Shown: positions 1 to 11,156 of the stretch, piece after piece
Position numbering within the stretch: position 1 is the first letter of the stretch
Layout: each line of letters begins with the position of its first letter
NCBI GenBank assembly: GCA_004764695.1
Contig: SMSO01000014.1
Coordinates: forward strand, 4,432,845-4,496,844
Length of the DNA stretch: 64,000 bases
Direction of reading: 5' to 3'
Source: Schizochytrium sp. TIO01
Lineage: Eukaryota > Sar > Bigyra > Thraustochytrida > Thraustochytriidae
The notes under the pieces: model-generated
The model's input: the letters and a program-made list of their open reading frames with translations, nothing else
What the model was told of the DNA's origin: nothing
The model's database searches: none
Translations under genes and position numbers: made by a program

Positions 1-316
1 CAGCACTGATGCGCTACTTTCTGTATGGGATGCGGAGGAACTTTGTGCTGTACGCACTTTTGGCAGAAGCGAAACACAGTTGCGGAGCTCAAGCCTCAGT
101 GCTAACGCCCAACTGATTGCATATGGCTCTCTAGATCGCACCATCGCTGTGGATGACGTGCAAACTGGGGCAGAAGTAGCTAGTATTGACTCTAGCATGG
201 TTGACGGTGTCAACTCCTTGGCATGGCATCCATCCGAGCTCATTTTAGCTTTCTGTGGTGATGAACCAAAGGGCACACGCGGTGGTTTTGTTCGCGTAGT
301 AGGCGTAAACTTCTAG
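1..316 (+). CDS. THOC3: THO complex subunit 3 (WD40), 3' end only
   Basis: Partial gene: the reading frame is open from base 2 and stops at TAG 314-316, so the upstream part lies outside the window. The visible 104 residues hold the last WD40 blades. A VWDAEEL strand-end motif is followed by a cysteine-valine-arginine segment, and then by an AWHP motif and a LAFCGDE strand near the end. Order and spacing match the C-terminus of THOC3/Tex1, where WDxxEL, VAWHP and LLAFACDD occur in that order. THOC3 belongs to the nuclear THO/TREX complex, which couples transcription to mRNA export. The family call comes from remembered motifs; another WD40 protein is possible but less likely. Confidence 0.8.
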   Translation, partial: STDALLSVWDAEELCAVRTFGRSETQLRSSSLSANAQLIAYGSLDRTIAVDDVQTGAEVASIDSSMVDGVNSLAWHPSELILAFCGDEPKGTRGGFVRVVGVNF

Positions 317-704
317 ACCTCCCAAACGATTTTTGTAACGGGTAGCGTTATGCTGGTTTCCTAAAAGTTTAATTTAGCGTGGGATAAAACAAGGGGTGGG
401 GCGTTATTACTCTATCTAGATTTACAGTATACACCGCATCAAGCAAAACAACGCCGTAACAAAAAGGTTCAAACAAGGGTGCAACAAAGAATTGTTTTAA
501 TGTTTATTAGAGGATCAAGCAGTGAGATAACAAAACAAAATCAACCACACAGTGAGTCCCATAAATGTGTTTGATGCCAAGTTAGAGTGAACTGAAGATT
601 GATAGGTGGAACTAGCCTCACTCAATAGGAAATGGAGAATGCAAAGCAGAATAGAGCAGAGACCAACAGCAAAGAAACAAATACAAATACTCATACAGCA
701 TCAA
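317..704. other. Convergent intergenic region
   Basis: This AT-rich stretch of 388 bases lies between the stop of the THOC3 homologue and the stop of the minus-strand Tubby-like gene. It should contain both 3' UTRs. I see no coding signal or structured element. Confidence 0.6.
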
Positions 705-2144
705 TTATGCCTTTCTGTCATTGGCAGCTTGCCAGTTGAAGAGCGAAAGCGCAATTCCAAACGCTTGAACAGGTGCGAGTGGAAATCGAAAGTCGAGATT
801 GAAGCGCTCGTCATTGTATTTACCGAACTGCATGACTACGCGCTCTTCAGTTTGAGTTCTGCTGGAATCATGGCCTGAACTAGAACTATAAGCTGCAGAG
901 GTTGCTGAGTCAGATGATGCGAGGTTATCTGAATTGTGATTAAGACAGAAAATTAGATTTTTGGAAGATGCGACACGAACTCGATTGTTCAAAAACTTCA
1001 TACGAAGGCTGCCAGTGTTACGATCGTACCTCGGCACGCGGGTGTTGATAATACATTCTCCATCCTCATTGCCAGCAAGCGGGCCAACCGCCGCGGCCTC
1101 TTTATCAGAGCGTGTTACGGGAGTCGAAGTTGTTCGTGTGAGTCGATTAGAACCTGCAACCTGTTTCTTGGCAACATAAGAATAGCCTTGACCACTACGC
1201 ATGCCAACAGCGTCCTTCGTCTCTTCATCGAACTCGTGACGCGGGTCCATCGATGTGGAAGAATGAGTCTTATCGAGGCGCGAGCGTGAGCGACCGGGTG
1301 TCATCACCTGTGGTGCAGTACTACATCCATCATCGCAGTCATGACTGGACTGGTTATCATGATCATGTTGCTGAGCTTGAGAAGACCCAAGGTACTGGCT
1401 CGCAGCGGTGTTGGGTCGTTGGGGTACAATAGACTTTGCATTTGCCGAGCGATTCTTTGGGTACCGGGGGCACCAAACATCCCGGCTGAGATCTGCATAT
1501 ACAACAGGAATCTTTACATTCACCGTATTGCATTCAATCCAGGAATCAGCACCAGCTTGAACTGGAGTGCTCCCGTGCTTTGTTTCAAGAAGTATTTGTC
1601 GATCTCCATTGACCCGGGACTGTGCACCACAAGTGTGCAATCCGAGCAGTTCATCGCAACCTTCGCACGTGCGATTATATAACGTGTACACTCGTGTTTG
1701 AGGGTTAAGGCGAAGCGCTGCACAAAAAGTGTCTCCTGAGCCTAGTTGTCCTGGGTTTTCCAAAAGCTCGAGCTCGCTGACGAAAGAGTGACAAAACTCT
1801 TCGTACTGAGAAATATAGATTGTATCGTCCACCATTTTAGCACTCAGCATAAAACGACCAGTAGTTTCGCAATATAAGTAAAAGTTTGCTTTGTCTTCAC
1901 GGACTACATGACACTTTCGTAGCTTGCGCATCTGTGGGTCTACGGGTGTAAGATGCTCCTCAATAAAAGTCTCCTTTGAACCTCCACATTCAAGCATGTC
2001 AATGTCACTGAATCGTTGTGATAGTGGCGTTCCAGGCTGGCTACCAAAGGTAAAGATGTCATCTGGGCCATACTTGTTGTGATAGCTATTGTTGCTGCTA
2101 ACGCTGCAGTCTGACATCGATAGTCTTCTCGTAAAAGCCTGCAT
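705..2144 (-). CDS. Tubby-like protein
   Basis: Intronless 479-residue frame starting at ATG 2142-2144 and ending in TAA. The first 60 residues are Ser-rich and disordered-looking. Residues of about 75-230 resemble the first half of a Tubby barrel, including an LNPQTRVYTLYNR strand. A long low-complexity insert (about 230-365) rich in His, Asp, Ser and Arg follows. The end carries the diagnostic tail of the family: an INTRVPRYDRNTGSLRMKF block (canonical TULP has a Pro-x-Trp/Tyr-Asn block followed by Leu-x-Phe-x-x-Arg-Val) and then a QFGKYNDERFNLDFRFPL block before VQAFGIALS. Tubby proteins bind phosphoinositides and sort membrane proteins, often to cilia. The usual final Cys-Glu is replaced by a short basic tail. 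The large mid-domain insert is unusual. Family call fairly sure, subtype unknown. Confidence 0.78.
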   Translation of the reverse strand: MQAFTRRLSMSDCSVSSNNSYHNKYGPDDIFTFGSQPGTPLSQRFSDIDMLECGGSKETFIEEHLTPVDPQMRKLRKCHVVREDKANFYLYCETTGRFMLSAKMVDDTIYISQYEEFCHSFVSELELLENPGQLGSGDTFCAALRLNPQTRVYTLYNRTCEGCDELLGLHTCGAQSRVNGDRQILLETKHGSTPVQAGADSWIECNTVNVKIPVVYADLSRDVWCPRYPKNRSANAKSIVPQRPNTAASQYLGSSQAQQHDHDNQSSHDCDDGCSTAPQVMTPGRSRSRLDKTHSSTSMDPRHEFDEETKDAVGMRSGQGYSYVAKKQVAGSNRLTRTTSTPVTRSDKEAAAVGPLAGNEDGECIINTRVPRYDRNTGSLRMKFLNNRVRVASSKNLIFCLNHNSDNLASSDSATSAAYSSSSGHDSSRTQTEERVVMQFGKYNDERFNLDFRFPLAPVQAFGIALSLFNWQAANDRKA

Positions 2145-3956
2145 CTTCTCGTACTAGATATACTACACCTAATCAAGAACTGTGTTTCTTATCCTCCCGC
2201 TTTGCTCTGTGTATCTATTTTGTGTGTTAAGAAGCCGCAGCTGACTTCGACCTTCTCCTTGGCAGCAGCTTTGCACCCGTTGAGCTCGTACAACACTGTC
2301 AAAGATACTGTGAATATTTGATAACTAGATACAGTATTACCTTGCAGGCATAAACGTCCGCTCCTTTGGAGAAGGAGAGCGCCAATACAAGCGGAACTTC
2401 GAATCCTTCGAAAGTGTCCTAACCTTGAGGGTCTTACAAATTAGTGACCCTAGTAGAAATATATCCTTTGCTCTTGGCTGTCGGCTCGTGCTGCTGGCCT
2501 CACAGCGTACGCGTCAGTCTTCCTGACAATGCGCGTGAGTTGCCGAATTTTGGTTTGCTCTCAGAGTATCACGTTTTTGCTTCAGCAGGAGACAGCATAA
2601 AGGTGTGCACTTCTCAATACTTAGTTTCTTGTTTCTGTGCATAGCATTTCACTTGTACGACTAACCTTAACCAAATGAATTGGTTTCCTTACTTCCTTAG
2701 ATTGCGAACATTGTAGTGTGTTTCTTTATTTTTTTAATTCTTCTTTTCCGGCGTGATGCAAATGGTACATTTATCTATATGATGATTACTATATTGCACT
2801 TGATACTAAGAGTGCCAACCAACGTCCTCATGCACCGGCATTGCGTCCGCGTAAGGGGATAATTTCTACTTTTGTCCTTAACTCTATTCTAACATCTGCC
2901 ATGCGCACCGGTATCTCTTCCTCACAATGCATTAGAATATCAGTTCCAACACAGATTCTTACTTCTTCTCTGTTATTATAATTATAAAATTGAAAAAAAA
3001 AAATCAAAAACCGCATGACACGTGCGCTTTCAACCGAATTTTTCGCCTTTCTTGATGGTCAGACCAGCACAAAATTATGAAATCTGGCATATGAAATATG
3101 TAGACCAAGTAACGCAGAGGAAACTCACCGCAAACTTGATTACTCCTACCTCCCCAAATGCAATGGCCAACAAAGCAAACACAACCATAAGTTAAGAATC
3201 ACAAGATGCCTGGCAGAATCTTTGCGAAAGTATGGTGAACGTTGTATCCGTTGACAGCCTTTTTCTCCAAAGTAAAACAAAAAGAAATAAATATATATTA
3301 AGAGGCCGCCTTTATTGCCTTTGTTTATTTTTATTTTTTGTTTTTCTTCGAAAATTCAATCTAAACATAGATGCCTGATACAGAGAGGAGCAAACAAAAT
3401 TGTGAAAGTAAGCAGTAAGCATTTTCCTTCCCGTAGTCTATCTGTTTTTACTCTCTAGTTTTTCCGGCAGTGACAGTGCATGAGGATTGTTGTGTCTCCT
3501 GCACTTCATGCACACGCGATCCGTTGATGGGCCACTTTACCGTTGTTATAAGTCTTTTACATTATATGGCGCACTTTAGCGCCGAAGTTAGGAGGTTGTG
3601 GGAGCTCTCGTGAACCAACTTTCATTCTCTTCTGCTCGCTTTTGCTGTACTATACACAGAGCACACCTTGCTATTTAAGACAACCTTGTCGAAAGCGAGG
3701 TCGTCAGATCATTGAGGTCACAGTATAATTATTAAGCTACGTGTTTTGAAGCACAGGAGTCTGCGTTGCCTCGCTGGCCGCCTGCAAGAGCATCTCAACC
3801 ACGGCGGGAGCACAACAAAGAGCATATGATAAGCATACTCTCTGTACTCCGATAAAGAACTCGAGGGTCACTAAGCATAGACATAACACGCTTCTCAAGC
3901 TTCAAGCGGCTTCAACCAAACTGGGCTAAGGCTTGCTGCTCCGCTTCCCAGTTAAC
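2145..3956. other. Long intergenic region between divergent genes
   Basis: About 1.8 kb between the starts of the minus-strand Tubby-like gene and the plus-strand OB-fold gene, so both promoters must lie here. The sequence is AT-rich, with short poly-T and poly-A runs near 2730, 2995 and 3330. Open frames are short and lack codon bias. I see no gene in it. Confidence 0.5.
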
Positions 3957-4390
3957 ATGTCAAGGTCTGGGCTAGCTAAGACTACACCAGCACCAAAACG
4001 ATACCTTCTTGAGCTACAAAACCTACACCCTGGGGAGCGCGCATGGGTACAGGGATTTGTCGTTGGTAAATCAGGCCTAAAAGAATACCTTGTCGATGAT
4101 GGTACTGCAGTTGTCTCGGTGCAGCTTTATGCCTTAGGTGGCGTTGAGACGACATTAGATGCTGGTAAGTGAAGGAGTGTTATTTAATTTTTTACCTACA
4201 AAAACTTAGATTGTCTTGGGTCAACACGAGATTTGAGACCAAAGCTGGAGTTCTAAGGCTGGCATGGGCCCATGGTAAAGCAACCATGCTGCGCTTGTTT
4301 GTATTGGGGATGAGGGCAGGGCGGATTAATCCGATCGTTTTGTACTCCACATCGTTTACGCCAGGATTGCACGTGCATGTTCAGGGCTGA
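3957..4390 (+). CDS. Small OB-fold protein, RMI2-like (two exons)
   Basis: Exon 1 runs from ATG 3957 to 4164 and ends at a strong donor (gtaagt). It encodes 69 residues whose core, AWVQGFVV then EYLVDDGTAVVSVQL, has the strand pattern of a nucleic-acid-binding OB fold. The nearest family I recall is RMI2, a subunit of the BLM-TOP3A-RMI dissolvasome, which has a WMQGRVV strand at the same place. A second exon at about 4245-4390 keeps the frame and adds 48 residues with LFVLGMRAG resembling the second OB strand block, giving 117 residues. The acceptor (aaag) has no pyrimidine tract, so exon 2 is the weak part of the model. Other OB-fold families such as STN1 or RPA are possible. Confidence 0.42.
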
Positions 4391-5450
4391 TGATATCTAA
4401 AAGCATGGCATAGCTCCCTTACTTTCAAACAACTGTAGTAATTCGAGACGAATGAGGCAAATACGAACATGATGCATTGAAAAAAAAAGAGAAATTAATG
4501 AAAAATTAATGAATTATCGAGCGGAAATTTGGATGATGGGAAATGTAGATGATGGCTAACAAACATCCACCTTGGATTGCAATGATAATTTGAATGATTG
4601 AGCAGGGTCATATATAATGGTAGTTGGCGCTGTGTCTGCACCATCAACATCAGATTCTATGTATCAAACTACCGCACTTATTGCACATAACCTTATTGAC
4701 TTGAGTTGCGATGCACAACGTGTCCCGTTATGGTGGCTGGAAATTGCTCACGCACGAGTTTAAGGGAGGTTCTCCCGCGTGTGTCTCCTCGCCGCTTCTT
4801 TCTCACCAGTCGTGGCTGATAAGATATTATTTTTAATAAAAGGAAAGCATGAAGCTAGATCGAACGTCTTTTACGGTGAGCCCAGAGGTTGAGAGAATCA
4901 ATCGAACAGAGAATTTAGAACGAAACGATAACCAATCAAATTTGAGAACCCAAATGAGGGAGAGAAGAGCAGGAGGGTCATGTTCAGCTGCTACAGCACA
5001 ATTCACTCCAAAATACCAACCGTAGTATTATGGAGCCCAAGGAGAGGCTGCAGCATTTCTTTCTATAGCTATAGACTAATGCATGCATTTCCATCCGTGG
5101 GCGCGCAATATGTCATTCTCTCACAATCTAGATTTCCAAATTGAACATCACTGTTTTCCTGGTTGTCGTGATCAATGGGGTCCCTACCATTTGATCGTCT
5201 TTATTTGTTCCATGTGACGGAACGGCTAGTTTCGAAAAAGCCTCAAATGCCACCCGTCGACCCTCTTTCAGATTGGCACGAAAGAGGCTCAGACAAGGCA
5301 GGATTAAAACACCACACGCACATGCGCACAGCTCCAGTGATCACCGTCTTCATGTTTTTTGTTTTCCATGAATAGTTGAGTCTCGACTAACAGAGTGAGT
5401 GAAGTATGATTCACGCACTACATATCATCGGGGAACTGAAGAGAAAAACG
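4391..5450. other. Intergenic, no gene seen
   Basis: About 1.06 kb, AT-rich, between the 3' ends of the OB-fold gene (+) and the CINP homologue (-). Small open frames, for example 5175-5375 on +, show no recognisable motif or codon bias. Confidence 0.5.
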
Positions 5451-8047
5451 TCATATTTCCGCGAGAAGCGCTACCTCAGCCAACCGAAACTTGCGCATGT
5501 CTATATAAGGCATTTCTGACCAAATACCAAGATACAATGTTAAGTGTTCATGTGTAGCAGCGTTGAAGGCTTGCGGATTTAAGGATAGATCCTTCAAGCC
5601 CTTAAAAACATCTTTTTTGCATTGTAAGTCCTGACCCAAACTAAGCAATACCTCCTTCAGTAGATACTCTGCGCTCAACAGGAATATTATTTGACCCACC
5701 AAATTTCGGTCCATGCAACATGCCCGTCCAAAGTGAATGTAGTACGCAAGTATTGATTCAATAGATGCGTAGAAAAGCAAATAGAAAAGATTAAGTGCAG
5801 AGACCATGTTTTTTTTTTTTTTTCACCCATTGTGCCATAAAGTGCCATAAGGAAGTTTCCGACAAGGAAACTAAGTCAGTCTCTCATTAGCCCTCACATA
5901 TACTCACTCATATTCTAAACTAATTACCCCGCCCAGGTTGCCCCTATCTTTTAATTGTGACGGTCCTTTTCTGCCTCACTTTTGCTTGTGGGCATTGGGT
6001 GCGCATCGTCAGCGCGTGCACACCCCTGGTCTGCTAATTAATTTGATCATTTAATATTACAGGGCCTGGCACCTTTGTCTCGCAAAAAAAAAAGTTCCTT
6101 ACAGTCTGAATGAAAAAAATCATCCCTCCAACTTAAGGTTTTTGCCTGCCTACCTGTCTACCTGCTTCACTGCCGAGGTCTAAAGTGTGTGCATGCGATT
6201 ACGTACCTGAGTCCAGAAGGGTGCTGAGCGCATAGCGGTAGTCGTTCCTGTTGATGCGGGAGAGCGCGTCGCAGGATTGTTCGAAGCGGTACACAAGCGC
6301 TTTGAATTCGGTATAGCGTGCTTCCTGTGAGAATATTTTTATTCAAAGTGGACCAAATGTTCATGATCCGCATCAAGTTCGGCGGGCCGTTCATTCGTTC
6401 GTGCACAATGAGTCCGTCAGAGGAGATCGTTGGTGCAGCACGATGTCATGCAAAGTGATGGGAGTTAGTCTCTCTATTGTGCGTGGATGACTGGCAGGGC
6501 GGGGTAGGCTGCATCGGGCAATTTTACCATTCCACAAGAGAGAAGCAAAGGAAAACAAAAGGAAGAAACTCCGGAGATAATCAAATGCTGAAGCAAGAAT
6601 AGAATAACTTACCAACTCCATGATGATGGCTTCCATTTTCGTCAATAGCTCCAGTCTCATGGCTGTCATCTGTTTCTGGTCGATCGCCCCGTACAAGTCA
6701 CCGCAATCAGTTTGCGGATGTTGGTCAAAACAAAACAAAAAAGCAAGCACACACACAAAATAATTCCAGTCGTCCGCCCAAAACATGCATAAACAGGATA
6801 ATGTTTCCAACGTTTGTATCGCATCGTCCGTTAGTTACCGCGCCGTAGACCTGTACACGTACTTCTCTCCGCGACCGCCAGGGCCTTCCTGTCCAGCCAC
6901 GAGCAAAAGGAACATGAGCGCAGCAGAAGAAAGCATATTAAACAAAATAGAGAAAAAGAAAAGAAAAGAAAAGAAAAGAAAAGAAAACAACCGAAAGAAC
7001 CAAAGGAAACCCAAACCAAAGCAAGCAAAGCATGCAGCCTTTCCCCCTTTCTCAAGACCTCCCAGCAGGCCTTGCCTTCCCCTCCTCCGCCATGCCCAGG
7101 CAGGCAGCACGCACGCACGCAGGCGAGCCGGCCTCTGGCAAGTGAGGCGGGGGAGACAGACGGAAGTGGGGGCGCAAGCCACAACAGTTTCACAGATCGG
7201 AATCTGCTCTGTCCCGCGTTCTGTTCTTTCGGCCCGCGTTCTCGCCTCCTCCTTTTCTTTCGTCTATTCCTTTTTTCCCTGTGCTCCCTCTCTTTCCTTC
7301 TTTCCTTAAGGCGTTTTTCCGCTCCTTCTTTGTTTTCCTTTCAGCTGTTCCTACTGATGGAACGACTGAGCGAAAGAACGAAAGAACGAAAGAACGGAGA
7401 ACGAAAGAAAGAAAGAACGAAAGAAAGAAAGAAAGAAAGAAAGAAATGTTCCTTCTTCTTAGGTCGTGGCTGGCTGACGCGGCGGGTCGGGGCTCTCTCG
7501 GCGGCACCTACCTTGGTGGCGACGGCGCTGCGGACCGTCGCGTTTGCCTCGAGCGAGGCCCAGTTTCCGGCATCCCCCGTGTAGCTGTCGCGCCGTGGCG
7601 TTTTCGAGGCCGTCGGCGCAGGCGTCACCGCCGCCATGGTCATTGTCCAAAGTTCAAAAATCACCGTCGGGTTTGAACCACGCCAAAAATTCAAAATCAG
7701 CCACGCCGCCGCGGTGGAGACCGCGCAAATCGAGTCCATCAAGGCCGTCGGTCAGTTCTCTGGATCATTCCACGCGTAAACGCCGCCCTCGACACCGGTT
7801 CCGCCCCCGCCGCCGCCTTGGACAGGGTCCTGGCGCCGGTTCGCGCGCATTTCCACTTTCAAAATCTTGAAATCCATCCATCCATCCATCCATCCAGCGC
7901 TCCATCTCTGGCAACCTACCTTGTCTCGATGAGTCTGTTCGCCAGCTGCGTGCCCACTGCCGTGCCCTGCTGCGATAGCGCCTCCCACCTGTCCCTGGCA
8001 AGCCCCACGGCCGCCGCAGTCTCCGCCGCAAGCGCGCTCTTGTCCAT
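5451..8047 (-). CDS. CINP: CINP homologue (CDK2-interacting protein), five exons
   Basis: Gene model on the minus strand: exon 1 8047-7920 (ATG), exon 2 7584-7512, exon 3 6675-6613, exon 4 6324-6207, exon 5 5668-5451 (TGA). Exon lengths are 128, 73, 63, 118 and 218 nt, total exactly 600 nt, giving 199 residues; human CINP is about 212. All donors start gtagg, gtaag or gtacg, and acceptors end in cag. Two blocks support the family: an N-terminal RWEALSQQGTAVGTQLANRL helix (human KWETLNDAGFTTANNIANL) and a C-terminal TLYLGIWSEMPYID block (human TLSYLSMWLHQPYVE). CINP acts in replication licensing and the ATR checkpoint, and in ribosome biogenesis in metazoans. Introns are long (335-930 nt) and hold microsatellites. 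The start of exon 3 is chosen as the first AG after a poly-T tract. Confidence 0.68.
6951..6988. repeat. (AAAAG)n microsatellite
   Basis: About seven near-perfect copies of a 5-nt purine unit inside the long second intron of the CINP homologue. Confidence 0.85.
7368..7446. repeat. (GAAA/GAAC)n microsatellite
   Basis: Imperfect 4-nt repeat (gaac becoming gaaa) inside the second intron of the CINP homologue. On the minus strand it forms a long pyrimidine tract. Confidence 0.85.
7871..7897. repeat. (ATCC)n microsatellite
   Basis: Six copies of a 4-nt unit in the first intron of the CINP homologue, just downstream of its donor site. Confidence 0.8.
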
Positions 8048-8210
8048 GACCCAAGACGAGCGGATCGGGATGGATGGATAGCTGTACCTCTCGATGCCTC
8101 GAGGCGTGGGCAGATAAATAGACTCCACGAGAGCAGACCGACCTGCAGGCCAGCTCGCCGACCCCGCCTTCGTGAGCCTGGTGACGGAGGACCTCCTCCG
8201 CGATCGCGGT

Positions 8211-9592
8211 CTACAGCGCCACCGTGAACGCTCTCGCGAAGCCGCTGTAATCGAAGACCGCCGCGAACTCCTTTGGGCCCAGTCTTTGACGCTGCTGCCT
8301 CCGTGCGCCCTGCGCGCCCCCGCCCTTTCCGCCGCTGCGGCCGTTCTGTTCCTGTTCTCCAGCGGCGTTCTCGCCGGATTGCGCGTTTCGCATGTTCTCG
8401 GAGTTCCCAGAGTTCTCCGGGTTCTCGCGGTTCTCGCGGTTCGAGGGACCCGTGGGACTGGAGGGACCGGGAGCAGGGAGCGCGCTGGGATTAGAAGGGA
8501 GCGAAGGGGAAGCGTCGAGAAGGAAGTCCGCTTGGACTTGGAGCTCGGACATGGCGAGACCGGGGAAAATGCAAGAGAGGGCGTAGATGAGGTCGTCTGC
8601 GGAGATCTCGCCGTCGTCGTCGTTGTCGAAGGCCTTGAAGGCGTCTGGGTGGTTGGTTGTTTGGGGGTTTGGTTTTTGCTTAAGAACGAGTTAGTGAGGA
8701 AGGCTATGTTATGGCTCACGCGAGGCTCGGAAATTGTTGACTTACATTGCTGCTTGAGGGTCTCCGGGGTGGCCGGGTGGAAAACGGAGACGATCTGAAG
8801 GAAGATTTCGAAGTCAACTTCGTTGGGGCGCAGATCGTCACGCTGGGACTCGTCGAAAACTATCTCTGACACGCGGGTCACCATAGGGTTGAGGGACAAG
8901 GCGGGAACGCGATCCATGTCGCTTACCTGGACGTAATCGTTCTCGTCTTTTCGTGTCTTCTCGCGGGAAAACCTCCGGAAGTATGCCATCATCTGCTTCA
9001 CCTCGCCTTTCGTGACTATGTTTTTGAACCGAGCCGTGGTGTTACAGGTGTCCAATAGTGTTAGAATACGATTTTTATATACACCCCGTTACATGTATGT
9101 ACACATAAATAGTTTCCACCACAATTGAAATTGAAGACAACCCGACCCCGTTTTACATCAGTTACATCAGCAATCGATTCAATTAGTTAGCCTAAATGTT
9201 TTCAGCAGCAGGATATCACTATAGAGTTATAGCATTCATGTGACTATTCTGATTCCCTTCACCTGTTTTCGAGTTTTTACCACAACTTGATGTCGCAGAC
9301 CGCCGGGAACCTTCATCCATCTTTCATCCTCGCTTCGTACTATTTATCCATCAGCACAATGTTTCTAAGTTTTGTGATACTATTTTCTTCTTCTGTACCT
9401 CAAGGCCCAGCAAGAATTCTCCCAAACTTCCTTTTAATTTTATCCTGTTCAGCTTTGCCGCTCAAGTCGTCGCCTCTCTCTCAACCATGTCTTCTTTGCA
9501 ACCAACTTACAGCACTCTGGCACGTTGAGCTCTCGCGCCTCCCCATTCCTGCCCTCTACGTTGTTCTCCCCTTTTCCAGCTGTGTTGCCCAT
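8211..9592 (-). CDS. Calcineurin B-like EF-hand protein, N-myristoylation signal, three exons
   Basis: Exon 1 9592-9511 (ATG), exon 2 9015-8746, exon 3 8644-8211 (TAG): 82, 270 and 434 nt, sum 786 nt, 261 residues, all junctions in frame with gtaag donors. The N-terminus is MGNTAGKG, a myristoylation-type start as in calcineurin B. Exon 2 keeps the family spacing (LNPMVTRVSEIVF for canonical QNPLVQRVIDIF, then EVDFEIFL), but EF-hands 1 and 2 have lost loop ligands. EF-hand 3 (about residues 124-135, DNDDDGEISADD) is canonical. A Ser/Pro/Asn/Glu/Gly-rich insert of about 70 residues precedes a degenerate fourth hand. Calcineurin B is the regulatory subunit of the Ca2+/calmodulin phosphatase; CHP/CIB relatives are the alternative. 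Length well above the usual 170 is due to the insert. Confidence 0.72.
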
Positions 9593-10126
9593 AGTATTTA
9601 GAACGTCTTCTGCTCACACAATTCGGGCTCTACAGCCCTTGGGGGTCCTCTACAGCTGCAGCCAAGCGTGCAAAGTTTCTTCAGGCAAGTCAATATTTTC
9701 TCTACTCTTGTATGTCTGTGTATGTTTTAGCTGTAAATTATTAGCTGCTCTGCTAGGGTGGTGCAAACTTAACGGACCCATACTAAACTTTGCAAAAGTA
9801 TGGTAAAGTTGAGGTGTCCGTTGAGAGAAGATGAAATCTGGGTTGCGCAGACCTGTAGACAATCACATAATATATCATTATCCGTGTTCCTATGTTTGCT
9901 AAAATATACTGCTTGAAGAAGAGACAATTGTTGGTGAGAGTACAGAACAGGCAAAGCGTGGAAAGTTGCTTCGGGAAAGGTCACGGAGAGCTCTCTCGAA
10001 TTTCTTGGAAGGAGCGTCTGAGCCAGGATTTGAGCGAACCGAGCAAGTTAAACGAAACAACAGGTCCCTCAACCCGGCAGAGGTTAAAACACTGGGCGCA
10101 TAGGTTAAAGGTTGCTTTCGGAAAAA
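9593..10126. other. Divergent promoter region
   Basis: 534 bases between the start codons of the calcineurin B-like gene (-) and the coiled-coil gene (+). It should carry both promoters. No convincing coding sequence. Confidence 0.5.
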
Positions 10127-10957
10127 ATGACTTCGGAGCCAGAATACAGCAACGATGAAGATAGAGGCAGCAAGAGCAGTGGAAGCTACAATGGCGACAG
10201 CGGGAGGCTTCGAGCCAAACTTTTGAAAGAAAAACCTGAGCAGCTTATCGAGGAGCTTCGCGATGCACCCAAAATGAAGAAGAATCTTGAGCAAGATTCT
10301 CAACTTCTTCAAAATCGCATCCGCCATCTACAACAAGAGCTTGAGAAAACAAAGCGCAAAGTCCACGAAACAGAATCAAGAGCAGAAGAAATTCGTACTA
10401 TGAAACAGAAAAATGCTGAGCGCAAAGAGGTTCGAAAGCGTACAACTGCTAGCATGTCTGGATTGTCACAGCAGCGCACACAAGAACTCCGTCGTCAGCA
10501 AGCAGAGGCAAGAGAAAAGCTATTAAGAGCTCGACAAGAGAAGGAAGAACTGGCGCGTCGCGAAGCAGACCGTTTGCGCATCAAGCGTTTAAAGGCCAAA
10601 CGGGAAAATGAGGAAATAAAAGCTCGCGAAATTGATGAAACTAAACGACGAGTACAAGATCGAAAGCAAGAGGTTGAGCGAAGGAAGCGCGAAGAAGACC
10701 GTATGCGTCGACTTGCTGAAAGAGAGAGTCTGCGGGAAGCTCGTAAACAATTGGAACATGAACGAGAGGAGAATGCTGAGCTACAGCAGCTTATTGAGAC
10801 ACTAGAATCCAAAGAGGCCAAGTGGATCGACCGACTCCGATCGGCACTCGATGAGCAACGTCAAGTATATCAGGAGCTAGAGCATGAACTCGCTCAGGAT
10901 GCAGCCGAGAAGGACGAAGCCAGATCGACAGCCGAGTCTAAATTACAGTTGAGCTAG
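10127..10957 (+). CDS. Coiled-coil protein, unrecognised
   Basis: 276 residues, intronless, ATG at 10127, TAG at 10955-10957. Residues 1-25 are Ser/Asp-rich. From about residue 30 to the end the chain is nearly all charged heptads: Arg, Glu, Lys and Gln with Leu/Ile at intervals, typical of one long coiled coil. A central ERRKREEDRMRRLAERESLR segment is strongly basic and helical. Only one aromatic cluster is seen, AKWIDRL near residue 230. I do not recognise the family. Such proteins are often structural, for example centrosomal or ciliary, but composition alone cannot show that. The frame could be opened further 5' only through non-ATG codons, so ATG 10127 is chosen. Confidence 0.72.
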   Translation: MTSEPEYSNDEDRGSKSSGSYNGDSGRLRAKLLKEKPEQLIEELRDAPKMKKNLEQDSQLLQNRIRHLQQELEKTKRKVHETESRAEEIRTMKQKNAERKEVRKRTTASMSGLSQQRTQELRRQQAEAREKLLRARQEKEELARREADRLRIKRLKAKRENEEIKAREIDETKRRVQDRKQEVERRKREEDRMRRLAERESLREARKQLEHEREENAELQQLIETLESKEAKWIDRLRSALDEQRQVYQELEHELAQDAAEKDEARSTAESKLQLS

Positions 10958-11156
10958 CCCCTTTTAAAACAATGACTTGCAGCAGAGTATAGACGGGTGA
11001 TTTAAGGAATGCGAAAGCACAGAGATCGAGATGTGATCAGTACCTGACAAATTAAAATGATCAGATGAAAATGGGCTCCTTTTCAAAGTTTCGTTCAGAA
11101 CATTTACGTAAATATGTATAGGTGAGGTGTGTAAGTTGCATTCTTAACATCAATTC

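Noticed and set aside
7636-7790. A plus-strand reading beginning MVIVQSSKITVGFEP, attractive as a small protein
   Set aside because: It lies inside the first intron of the CINP homologue, is preceded by a stop in frame, and has no partner exon. Not fully excluded.
6785-7870. Several plus- and minus-strand frames of 100-170 codons
   Set aside because: They run through microsatellites inside introns of the CINP model and have low-complexity Lys/Arg/Phe/Ser composition.
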